The position numbers and the translations under genes were made by a program. Positions 13,421-23,433 of a DNA stretch of 64,000 bases are shown in pieces. The notes beneath the pieces are model-generated. The model saw only the letters and a list, made by a program, of their open reading frames with translations, had not been told where the DNA came from and ran no database searches. The DNA is from Dama dama (lineage: Eukaryota; Chordata; Mammalia; Artiodactyla; Cervidae): the NCBI RefSeq assembly GCF_033118175.1, contig NW_026870888.1:3100001-3164000 (forward strand), read 5' to 3'. The stretch's first letter is position 1. The number at the start of each line of letters is the position of its first letter.

Positions 13421-14575
13421 CTTCATTTTTTTCAACACTACTTGTTGCTCCTCCTATTATTTAGAACGTTTCATACTCATCTAATTTTTGACACCTTTTG
13501 AGGCTCTTCATATGTTTTACACCTTTTGAAGCTCTTCATATTTTTCACATTTTTGAAGCTCTTCATGTTTTTCACACGATTTCAGACTCTTCATGTTTTT
13601 CAAAACTGCTTCATGCTCCTGCTATTTATCATACCGTTTCATACTCCTCATATTTTTGACACGTTTTGAGGCTCTTCATATTTTTCACACGTTTTCAGGC
13701 TCTTCATGTTTTTGAACTCCGCTTCATGCTCCTCCTATTTTTTCTACCGTATCATGCTCCTCATATTTTTCACACCTTTTGAAGCTCTTCATATTTTTCT
13801 CACCTTTTCAGGCTCTTCATGTTTTTGAACAGCACTTCATGCTCCTCCTATTTTTCAGAGAGTTTCATGCTCCTTATGTATATCACACCTTTTGAACGTC
13901 TTCATATTTTTCACACCTTTTCAGTCTCTTCTTGTTTTCAACACCGCTTCATGCTCCTCCTATTTTTCAGATCGTTTCATGCTCCTCATATTTTGACACC
14001 TTTTGAAGCTCTTCATATTTTTCACACCTTTTCAGGCTCTTCATGTTTTTGAACACTTCCTCATGCTCCTCTTCTTTTTCAGACAGTTTCATGCTCCTCA
14101 TATTTTTGACAACTTTTGAAGCTCTTCATATTTTTCACACCTTTTCAGGCTCTTCATGTTTTTCCACATCACTTCATGCTTCTCCTATTTTTCAGACCGT
14201 TTAATGTTCCTAATGTATTTCACACATTTTGAAGCTCTTCATATTTTTCACACCTTTTCAGGCTCTTCATGTTTTTGATCACCGTTTCATGCTCCTCCTA
14301 TTTTTCAGACCGTTTCATGCTCCTCATATTTTTGACAACTTTTGAAGCTCTTCATAATTTTCACACCTTTTCAGACCCTTCATATTTTTCAACATCGCTT
14401 CATTCTCCTCCTATTTTTCAGACTGTTTCATACTCCTCATATTTTTGACACCTTTTGAAGCTCTTCATATTTTCCACACCTTTTCATTCTCTTCATGTTT
14501 TTGAATGCTTCTTCATGCTCCTCCTCTTTTTCAGACCGTTTCATGCTCCTCGTATTTTTGACACCTTTTGAAGCT
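13421..14575 (+). repeat. Diverged duplication F, copy 1
   Basis: Matches 19,947-20,877. The offset is 6,526 from about 13,421 to 13,910 (CACTACTTGTTGCTCC at 13,436 versus 19,962). It becomes 6,302 from about 14,135 to 14,575 (CACATCACTTCATGC at 14,165 versus 20,467; GCTTCTTCATGC at 14,507 versus 20,809). The 224-bp difference is two monomers present here and absent in F2. Scattered substitutions show that this pair is older than A, B, C, D or E. Confidence 0.8.
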
Positions 14576-14700
14576 CTTCATATTTTTCACTCCTTTTCAG
14601 GCTCTTCATGATTTTGAACTCCGTTTCATGCACCTCCTATTTTTTCGACCGTATCATGCTCCTCATATTTTTCACACCTTTTGAAGCTCTTCATATTTTT
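14576..14700 (+). repeat. Monomer joining F1 and A3
   Basis: About one monomer carrying GATTTTGAACTCCG and TTTTTTCGACCGTATC. The same variants recur about 645 bp downstream, at 15,255-15,300 within A3. Confidence 0.6.
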
Positions 14701-15880
14701 CACACGTTTTCAGACAATTCATGTTTTTCAACATCGCTTCATGCTCCTCCTATTTTACCGACCCTTTCATGCTCCTCATATTTTTGACACCTTTTGAAGC
14801 TCTTCAGATATTTCACACCTTTCCAGGCTCTTCATTTTTTCAACACCACTTCATGCTCCTCCTATTTTTCAGATCGTTTCATGCTCATCTCATTTTAACA
14901 CCTTTTGAAGCTCTTCATATTTTTGACAAATTTTGAAGTTCTTCATATTTTTCACACGTTTTCAGGCTCTTCATGATTTTCAACACCGCTTCATGTTCCT
15001 CCTATTTTTCAGACCTTTTCATGCTCATCTCTGTTTTGACACCTTTTGAAGCTCTTCATATTTTTACACCTTTTGAAGCTCTTCATATTTTTAACATTTT
15101 TGAAGCTCTTCATAATTTTCAAACGATTTCAGACTCTTCATGTTTTTCAACACCGCTTCATGCTCCTGCTATTTATCATATCGTTTCATACTCCTCATAT
15201 TTTTGACACCTTTTGAGGCTCTTCATATTTTTCACACCTTTTCAGGCTCTTCATGATTTTGAACTCCGTTTCATGCACCTCCTATTTTTTCGACCGTATC
15301 ATGCTCCTCATATTTTTCACACCTTTTGAAGCTCTTCATATTTTTCAAACCTTTTCAGTGTCTTCCTTTTTTGACCACCACTTCATGCTCCTCCTATTTT
15401 TCAGAACGTTTCATGCTCATCTCTTTTTGACTCCTATTCAAGCTCTTAATATCATTCTTCCCTTTTTAAGCTCTTCATATTTTTCACACGTTTTCATGCT
15501 CTTCATGATTTTCAGCACAGTTTCATGCTCCTCCTATTTTTCAGACCGTTTCATCCTCCTCATATTTTTGACATCTTTTGAAACTCTTCATATTTTTCAC
15601 ACCTTTTCAGGCTTTTCATGTTTTTCAACACCACTTCATGCTCCTCCTTTTTTCAGACCGCTTCATGCTCATCTCATTTTTGACACATTTTGAAGCTGTT
15701 CATATTTCTCATATCTTTTGAAGCTCTTCATATATTTTACACGTTTTCAGGTTCTTCATGTTTTTCAACACCGCTTCGTGCTGCTCCTAATTTTCAGATC
15801 ATTTCATGCTCATCGATTTTTACACGTTTTGCAGGTCTTCATATTTTCACACCTTTTGAAGCTCTTCATATTTTTCACAC
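14701..15880 (+). repeat. A3 part 1: third, diverged version of unit A
   Basis: Matches A2 at a constant offset of 4,241. Examples are CAGACAATTC at 14,711 versus 10,470 and the CTGCTATTTATCATA marker near 15,165 versus 10,924. The match ends inside the shared TCGTGCTGCTCC marker block. It shows scattered substitutions (for example ATGTTCC for ATGCTCC at about 14,992) and none of the A1 homopolymer insertions. Confidence 0.82.
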
Positions 15881-16290
15881 CTTTTTAGGCTCTTCATGTA
15901 TTTGAACACCGTTTCATGCTCCTCCTATTTTTCAGACCGTTTCATGCTCCTCATATTTTTGACACCTTTTGAAGCTCTTCTTTTTTTTTCACACCTTTTG
16001 AAGCTCTTCATATATTTCACACCTTTTCAGGCTCTTCATGCTTTTAAACAACACTTCATGCTCCTCCTATTTTTCAGACCGTTTCATGCTCCACATATTT
16101 TTGACACCTTTTGAAGCTCTTCATATTTTTCACACCTTTTCAGGCTCTTCTTGTGTTTGAACACTGCTTCATGCACCTCCTATTTTTCACACCTTTTGAA
16201 GCTCTTCATATTTTTCACACCGTTTCAGGCTCTTCTTGTGTTTGAACACCGCTTAATGCACCTCCTATTTTTCACACCTTTTGAAGCTCT
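15881..16290 (+). repeat. A3 part 2: jumps to an earlier position of unit A
   Basis: From TTAGGCTCTTCATGTATTTG at 15,885 the sequence matches A2 at 9,481 (offset 6,404), not the position that would continue part 1. It then matches 9,961 from 16,141 (offset 6,180), so 224 bp (two monomers) are missing relative to A2. The variant CTTCTTGTGTTTGAACAC confirms the second match. A3 is thus a mosaic, not a simple copy. Confidence 0.75.
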
Positions 16291-17799
16291 TCATATTTTT
16301 GACACTTTATTAGGCTCTTCATGTTTTAGAACACCGCTTCATGCTCCTCCTATTTTTCAGACCGTTTCATGCTCCTCATATTTTTGACACCTTTTGAAGC
16401 TCTTCATATTTTGCACACCTTTTCAAGCTGTACATGTTTTTGAACACCACTTCATGTTCCTCCTATTTTTCAGACCGTTTCATGTTCATCTCATTTTTGA
16501 CACCTTTGGAAATTCTTCATATTTTTCAAAGCTTTTGAAGCTCTTCATATTTTTCACACCTCTTCAGGCTCTTCATGTTTTTCAACACTGTTTCATGCTC
16601 CTCCTATTTTTCAAACCGTTTCATGTTCCTCATAATTTTGACACCTTTTGAAGATCTTCATAATTTTCACACATTTTCAGGCTCTTCATGTGTTTGAACA
16701 CCGCTTCATGTTCCTCCTATTTTGCAGACCGTTTCATGCTCCTCATATATTTGACACCTTTTGAAGCTCTTTATATTTTTCACTCCTTTTCAGGCTCTTC
16801 ATGTTTTTGTACACCGCTTCATGCTCCTCCTATTTTTCAGATCGTTTCATGCTCCTCATATTTTTGACACCTTTTGAGCTCTTCATATTTTTCAAACCTT
16901 TTCAGGCTCTTCATGTTTTCGAACTCTTTTTCATGCTCCTCCAATTTTTCAAACCGTTTCATGATCCTCATGTATTTCACACCTTTGAACCTCTTCATAT
17001 TTTTCAAACCTTTTCAGGCTCTTCATGTTTTTGAACTCTGCTTCATGCTCCTCCAATTTCTCAAACCGTTTCATGATCCTCATGTATTTCACACCTTTGA
17101 ACCTCTTCATATTTTTCACACCTCTACAGGCTCTTCATGTTTTTCAACACCACTTCATGTTCCTCCTATATTTCAGACCGTTTCGTGCTCCACATGTATT
17201 TCACACCTTTTAAAGCTCTTCAGAATTTTCACATATTTTCAGCCTCTTCATGTTTTTCAACACCACTTCATGCTCCTCTTATTTTTCAGACCGTTTCATG
17301 TTCCTCATATTTTGACATCTTTTGAAGCTCTTCATATTTTTCACACATTTTCAGGCTCTTCCTGTGTTTCAACACGGCTTCATGCTCCTCATCTTTTTCA
17401 GACCGTTTCATGCTTCTCGTATTTTTCACACCTTTTGAAGCTCTTCATATTTTTCACACCTTTTCAGGCTCTTCATGTTTTTGAACACCGTTTCATGCTC
17501 CTCCTATTTTTGAGACCGTTTCATGCTCCTCATATTTTTCACACCTTTTGAAGCTCTTCATATTTTTCACACGTTTTCAGGCTCCTCATGTTTTCAACAC
17601 CGCTTCATGCTCCTCATATTTTTCAGACCGTTTCATGATCCTCATGTATTTCACACCTTTTGAACCTCTTCATATTTTTCACACCTTTTCAATGTCTTCA
17701 TGTTTTTGAACACCGTTTCATGCTGCTCCTATTTTTCAGACCTTTTCATGCTCCTCATATTTTTGACACTTTTTCAAGCTCTTCATATTTTTCACACCT
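16291..17799 (+). repeat. Diverged monomers with locally amplified CCAATTT variant
   Basis: About 13 monomers. Near 16,921-17,090 two successive monomers share GAACTC followed by CTCCTCCAATTT, CAAACCGTTTCATGATCC, CATGTATTTCACACC and TTTGAACCTC, spaced 112 bp. The same variant set recurs at about 18,640-18,720. The longest spurious open frame of the window (225 codons, 16,874-17,551) lies here and consists only of repeat-derived F/H/S/L strings. Confidence 0.8.
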
Positions 17800-18240
17800 T
17801 TTCAGGCTGTTCATGTTTTTCAACACAACTTCATGCTCCTCCTATTTTTCAGACCGTTTCATGCTCATCTCATTTTTGACACCTTTTGAAGCTTTGCATA
17901 TTTTTCACTCCTTTTCAGACTCTTCATGTTTTTCAACACCACTTCATGCACCTCCTATTTTTCAGATCGTTTCATGCTCCTCATATTTTTGACACCTTTT
18001 CAAGCTCCTCATATATATCACACCTTTTCAGGCCTTCATGATTTTGAAGACCGGTTCATGCTCCTAATATATATTTCAGACCGTTTCATGCTCCTCATAT
18101 TTTTGACACCTTTTGAAGCTCTTCGTATTTTTCCCACCTTTTCAGGCTCTTCATGTTTTTCAACATCACTTCATGCTTCTATTTTTCAGACCTTTTCATA
18201 CACCTCATGAATTTCAGACCTTTTGAACCTCTTCATATTT
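17800..18240 (+). repeat. A3 part 3: segment matching 11,650-12,235
   Basis: CAGGCTGTTCATG near 17,804, then the CATATATATCACACC and AGACCGGTTCATGCTCCTAA variants, match A2 closely. The offset falls from 6,158 (CAAGCTCC at 18,001 versus 11,843) to 6,017 (GGCCTTCATG at 18,031 versus 12,014). So 141 bp, five subunits, are missing here. Confidence 0.78.
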
Positions 18241-19240
18241 TTCACATTTTTGAAGCTCTTCATATATTTCACACCTTTTCAGTCTCTTCTTTCTTTTCAA
18301 CACCACTTCATGCTCCGCCTATTTTTCAGACCGTTTCACGTTCATCTCATTTTTGCCACCTTTTGAAGCTCTTCATATTTTTCACACCTTTTCAGGCTCT
18401 TCATGTTGTTGAACACCGTTTCATGCTCCTCCTATTTTTGAGACCGTTTCATGCTCCTCATATTTTTCACACCTTTTGAAGCTCTTCACATTTTTCACAC
18501 GTTTTCAGGCTCTTCATGTTTTTCAACACCGCCTCATGCTCCTCCTATTTTTCAGACAGTTTCATGCTCCTCATATTTTTGACACCTTTTGAAGCTCTTC
18601 ATATTTTTCAAACCTTTTCAGGCTCTTCATGTTTTCGAACTCTGTTTCATGCTCCTCCAATTTTTCAAACCGTTTCATGATCCTCATGTATTTCACACCT
18701 TTCAACCTCTTCATATTTTTCACACCTTTTCATGCTCTTCAAGTTTTTCAACATCACTTCATGCTCCTCTTTTTTTGCAGACCATTTCATGCTCCTCATA
18801 TTTTTGACACCTTTTGAAGCTCTTCATGTTTTTGACAAATTATGAAGTTCTTCATTTTTTTCACACGTTTTCAGGGTCTTCATTTTTTCAACACTACTTG
18901 TTGCTCCTCCTATTTTTTAGACCGTTTCATGCTCATCTAATTTTTGACACCTTTTGAAGCTCTTCATATTTTTTACACCTTTTGAAGCTCCTCATATTTT
19001 TAACATTTTTGAAGCTCTTCATAATTTTCAAACGATTTCAGACTCTTCATGTTTTTCAACACCGCTTCATGCTCCTGCTATTTATCATACCGTTTCATGC
19101 TCCTCATATTTGACACCTTTTGAAGGTGTTCATATTTTTCACACCTTTTCAGGCTCTTCATGTTTTTCAACACCACTTCATGCTCCTCCTATTTTTGAGA
19201 CCGTTTCAGGCTCCTCATATTTTTGACACCTTTAGAAACT
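18241..19240 (+). repeat. Mixed diverged monomers
   Basis: Holds one more CCAATTT-type monomer (about 18,640-18,720). A segment near 18,990-19,095 carries TTTAACATTTTTGAAGC, CAAACGATTTCAGAC and CTGCTATTTATCATACCG. These link it to the equivalent places at about 5,175, 10,855, 13,550, 15,095 and 20,075. There is no gene or unique sequence. Confidence 0.75.
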
Positions 19241-19560
19241 CTTCATATTTTTCACACCTTTTCAGGCTCTTCATGTTTTTTAACACCTCTTCATGCTCCT
19301 CCTATTTTTCAGACCGTTTCATGCTCCTCATATTTTTGACACCTTTTGAAGGTCTTCATATTTTTCACACCTTTTCAGGCTCTTCATGTTTTTTAACACC
19401 ACTTCATGCTCCTCCTCTTTTTCAAACCGTTTCATGCTCCTCATATTTTTGACACCTTTTGAAGGTCTTCATATTTTTCACACCTTTTCAGGCTCTTCAG
19501 GTTTTTTAACACCGCTTCACGCTCCTCCTATTTTTCAGACCGTATCATGCTCCTCATATT
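19241..19560 (+). repeat. Three-monomer run with private TTTTTTAACACC variant
   Basis: T6-AACACC in subunit c occurs at about 19,276, 19,389 and 19,502, spaced exactly 113 bp, together with the variant GAAGGTCTTC at two a subunits. I saw this combination nowhere else, so it marks a recent local amplification of single monomers. Confidence 0.8.
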
Positions 19561-19653
19561 TTTCACACCTTTTGAAGCTCTTCATATTTTAAACACCTTT
19601 TCAGGCTCTTCATATTTTTGAACACGACTTCATGCTCCTCCTATTTTTCAGAC

Positions 19654-19880
19654 CGTTTCATGCTCCTCTCATTTTTGACATCTTTTGAAGCTTTGCATAT
19701 TTTTCACAACTTTTTAGGCACTTCATGTTTTTGAACACCGCTTCATGCTCCTCCTATTTTTCAGACCGTTTCATGCTCCTCTCATTTTTGACACCTTTTG
19801 AAGCTTTGCATATTTTTCACAACTTTTTAGGCACTTCATGTTTTTGAACACCGCTTCATGCTCCTCCTATTTTTCAGACC
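19654..19880 (+). repeat. 113-bp monomer doublet (CTTTGCATA variant)
   Basis: CTTTGCATA followed by CACAACTTTTTAGGCAC occurs at 19,691 and again at 19,804, 113 bp apart and almost identical. This is a clean single-monomer tandem duplication. Confidence 0.82.
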
Positions 19881-19946
19881 GTATCATGCTCCTCATATTT
19901 TTCACACCTTTTGAAATTCTTCATATTTTCCACACGTTTTCAGGCT

Positions 19947-20877
19947 CTTCATTTTTTTCAACACTACTTGTTGCTCCTCCTATTTTTTAGAACGTTTCAT
20001 ACTCATCTAATTTTTGACACCTTTTGAGGCTCTTCATTTTTTTTACACCTGTTGAAGCTCTTCATATTTTTCACATTTTTGAAGCTCTTCATATTTTTCA
20101 CACGATTTCAGACTCTTCATGTTTTTCAAAACCGCTTGATGCTCCTGCTATTTATCATACTGTTTCATACTCCTCATATTTTTGACACATTTTGAGGCTC
20201 TTCATATTTTTCACACGTTTTCAGGCTCTTCATGTTTTTGAACTCCGCTTCATGCTCCTCCTATTTTTTCTACCGTATCATGCTCCTCATATTTTTCACA
20301 CCTTTTGAAGCTCTTCATATTTTTCTCACCTTTTCAGGCTCTTCATGTTTTTGAACAGCACTTCATGCTCCTCCTATTTTTCAGAGAGTTTCATGCTCCT
20401 CATGTATATCACACCTTTTGAAGGTGTTCATATTTTTCACACCTTTTCAGGCTCTTCATGTTTTTTCACATCACTTCATGCTTCTCCTATTTTTCAGACC
20501 GTTTCATGCTCCTCATGTATTTCACACATTTTGAAGCTCTTCATATTTTTCACACCTTTTCAGGCTCTTCATGTTTTTGATCACCGTTTCATGCTCCTCC
20601 TATTTTTCAGACCGTTTCATGCTCCTCATATTTTTGACAACTTTTGAAGCTCTTCATATTTTTCACACCTTTTCAGACCCTTCATATTTTTCAACATCGC
20701 TTCATGCTCCTCCTATTTTTCAGACCGTTTCATACTCCTCATATTTTTGACACCTTTTGAAGCTCTTCATATTTTCCACACCTTTTCAGGCTCTTCATGT
20801 TTTTGAACGCTTCTTCATGCTCCTCCTCTTTTTCAGACCGTTTCATGCTCCTCGTATTTTTGACACCTTTTGAATCT
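19947..20877 (+). repeat. Diverged duplication F, copy 2
   Basis: Partner of 13,421-14,575, with two monomers fewer (break near 20,436). Both copies share GAACAGCAC, CAGAGAG with CATGTATATCACACC, and GCTTCTTCATGCTCCTCCTC. Confidence 0.8.
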
Positions 20878-23432
20878 CTTCATATTTTTCACACCTTTTC
20901 AGACTCTTCATGTTTTTGAACACCGCTTCATGCTGCGCCTATTGTGCAGACCGTTTCATGCTCCTCATGTTTTTGACACCTTTTGAAGCACTTCATATTT
21001 TTCACACTTTTCAGGCTCTTCATGTATTTGAAAACCGCCTCATGCTCCTACTATTTTTCAGACCGTTTCATGTCCAAATGTATTTCACACCTTTTGAAGC
21101 TCTTTATATTTTTCAAAACTTTTCAGGCCCTTCATGTGTTTGATCACCATTTCATGCTCCTCCTATTTTTCGAACCGTTTCATGCTCCTCATATTTTTGA
21201 CACCTTTTGAAGCTCTTCATATTTTTCACACCTTCAGGCTCTTCATGTTTTTCAACAACACTACATGCTCCTCCTATTTTTCAGACCGATTCATGCTCCT
21301 CATATTTTTCACACCTTTAGAAGCTCTTCATATTTTTCACACCTTTTCAGGCTCTTAATGTTTTTCAACACAGCTTCATGCTCCTCCTATTTTTCAGACG
21401 CTTTCATTCTCCTCATATTTTTGACACTGTTAGAAGCTCTTCATATATTTCACACCTTTTCAGGCTCTTCATGTTTTTCAACACCGTTACATGATCCTCC
21501 TATTTTTCAGAAGGTTTCATGCTCATCTCATTTTTGACCCCTTTTGAAGCTTTTCATATTTTTCACAACTCTTTAGGCTCTTCATGTTTTTCATAACCGC
21601 TTCATGCTCCTCCTATTTTCAGACCGTTTCATGCTCATCTCATTTTTGACACCTTTTGAAGCTCTTCATATTTCTCACAACTTTTTAGGCTCTTCATATT
21701 TTTGAACACCGCTTCATGCTCCTCCTATTTTTCAGAGAGTTCCATGCTCCTCATGTATTTCACATCTTTTGAAGCTCTTCATATTTCTCACAACTTTTTA
21801 GGCTCTTCATGTTTTTCCACACCACTTCATGCTTCTCCTATTTTTCAGCCTGTTTCATGCTCCTCATGTATTTCACACCTTTTGAAGCTCTTCATATTTT
21901 TCACAACTTTTCAGGCTCTTTACGATTTTCAACACCGCTTCATGCTCCTCCTATTTTTCAGACCGTTTCATGCTCATTTCATTTTGACACCTTTTGAAGC
22001 TCTTCATATATTTCACACCTTTTGAAGCTTTTCATATTTTTCACACCTTTTCAGGCTCTTCATTTTTTTCAACACTAGTTCTTGCTCCTCAAATTTTTCA
22101 GACCTTTTCATGCTCATCTAATTTTTGACACCTGTTGAAGCTCTTCATATTTTTCACACCTTCTGAAGCTCTTCATATTTTTCACACTTTTTCAGGCTCT
22201 TCATGTTTTTCAACACACTTCATGCTTCTCCTATTTTTCAGCCCGTTTCATGCTCCTCATGTTTTTCACACCTTTTAAAGCTCGTCATATTTTTCACACC
22301 TTTTCAGGCTCTTCATGTTTTTGAACACCGCTTCATGCTCCTCCTATATTTCAGACGGTTTCATGCTCCTCATATTTTTGACACCTTTTGAAACTCTTCA
22401 TAATTTTCACACTCTTTCAGGCTCTTCATGTTTTTCAACACAGCTTCATGCTCCTCCTACATCAGACCGTTTCTGCTCATCTCATTTTTGACACCTTTTG
22501 AAGCTCTTCATATTTTTCACAAGTTCTCTGGCTCCTCATATTTTTCAACACCGCTTCATGCTCCTCCTATTTTTCAGACCGTTTCATGCTTCTCATATTT
22601 TTGACACCTTTTGAAGCTCTTCATAATTTTCACACCTTTTCAAGCTCTTCATGTTTTTCAACACCGCTTTATGCTCCTGCTATTTTTCAGACCGTTTCAT
22701 GCTCCTCATATTTTTGACACCTTTTGAAGCTTTTCATATTTTTCACAGCTTTTCAGGCTCTTCATTTTTTTCAACACTACTTCTTGCTCCTCCAAATTTT
22801 CAGACCGTTTTATACTCAGCTAATTTTTGACACCTTTTGAAGCTCTTCATATTTTTCACACCTTTTGAAGCTCTTCATATTTTCACACCTTTTCAGGCTC
22901 TTTATGTTTTTGAAAACCGCTTCATGCTCCTTCTATTTTTCACAGAGTTTCATGCTCCTCATGTATTTCTCAACTTTTGAAGCTCTTCATATTTTTCACA
23001 CCTTTTCAGACTCTTCATGTTTTTCCACACCACTTCATGCTTCTCCTATTTTTCAGCCCGTTTCATGCTCCTCATGTATTTCACACCTTTTGAAGCTCTT
23101 CATAATTTTCACACCCTTTCAGGCTCTTCATGTTTTTCAACACCACTTCATGCTCCTCCTATTTTTCAGACCGTTTCATGCTCCTCATATTTTTTACACC
23201 TTTTGAAGCTCTTCATATTTTTCACACCTTTTCAGGCTCTTCCTGTTTTTCAACACCACTTCATGCTCCTCCTATTTTTCAGACCGTTTCATGCTCCTCA
23301 TATTTTTGATACGTTTTAAAGCTCTTCATATTTTTCACACCTTTTCAGGCTCTTCCTGTTTTTCAACACCACTTCATGCTCCTCCTATTTTTCAGACCGT
23401 TTCATGCTCCTCATATTTTTGATACGTTTTAA
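20878..23432 (+). repeat. Diverged monomers without a close multi-kb partner
   Basis: About 22 monomers. It contains the most left-lying complete X-Y-Z cassette (22,766-23,083) and several small irregularities, for example CCTACATCAGACCG near 22,456 with the T-tract of subunit d lost. It also holds a near-duplicate monomer pair at about 23,215-23,440 (CTTCCTGTTTTTCAACACC twice, with TTTTTGATACGTTTTAAAGC). No gene. Confidence 0.8.
22766..23083 (+). repeat. X-Y-Z monomer-type cassette
   Basis: Three variant monomers in a fixed order. X has CACTACTTCTTGCTCC with CCAAATTTTCAG. Y has an AGAG core and CATGTATTTCTC. Z has TCCACACCACTTC, CATGCTTCTCC and CAGCCCG. A monomer with CATAATTTTCACACCCTTTC follows. 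The same order occurs at 32,930, 40,788, 46,959, 54,418, 55,236, 61,090 and 61,906. Confidence 0.82.
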
Positions 23433-23433
23433 A

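Noticed and set aside
16874..17551. 225-codon open frame, the longest in the window
   Set aside because: It spans about six monomers, and its peptide is a chain of the same F/H/S/L strings seen in every frame. It has no domain, no codon structure, and a stop at the usual TTTTGAAG step. It is a repeat by-product, not a gene.
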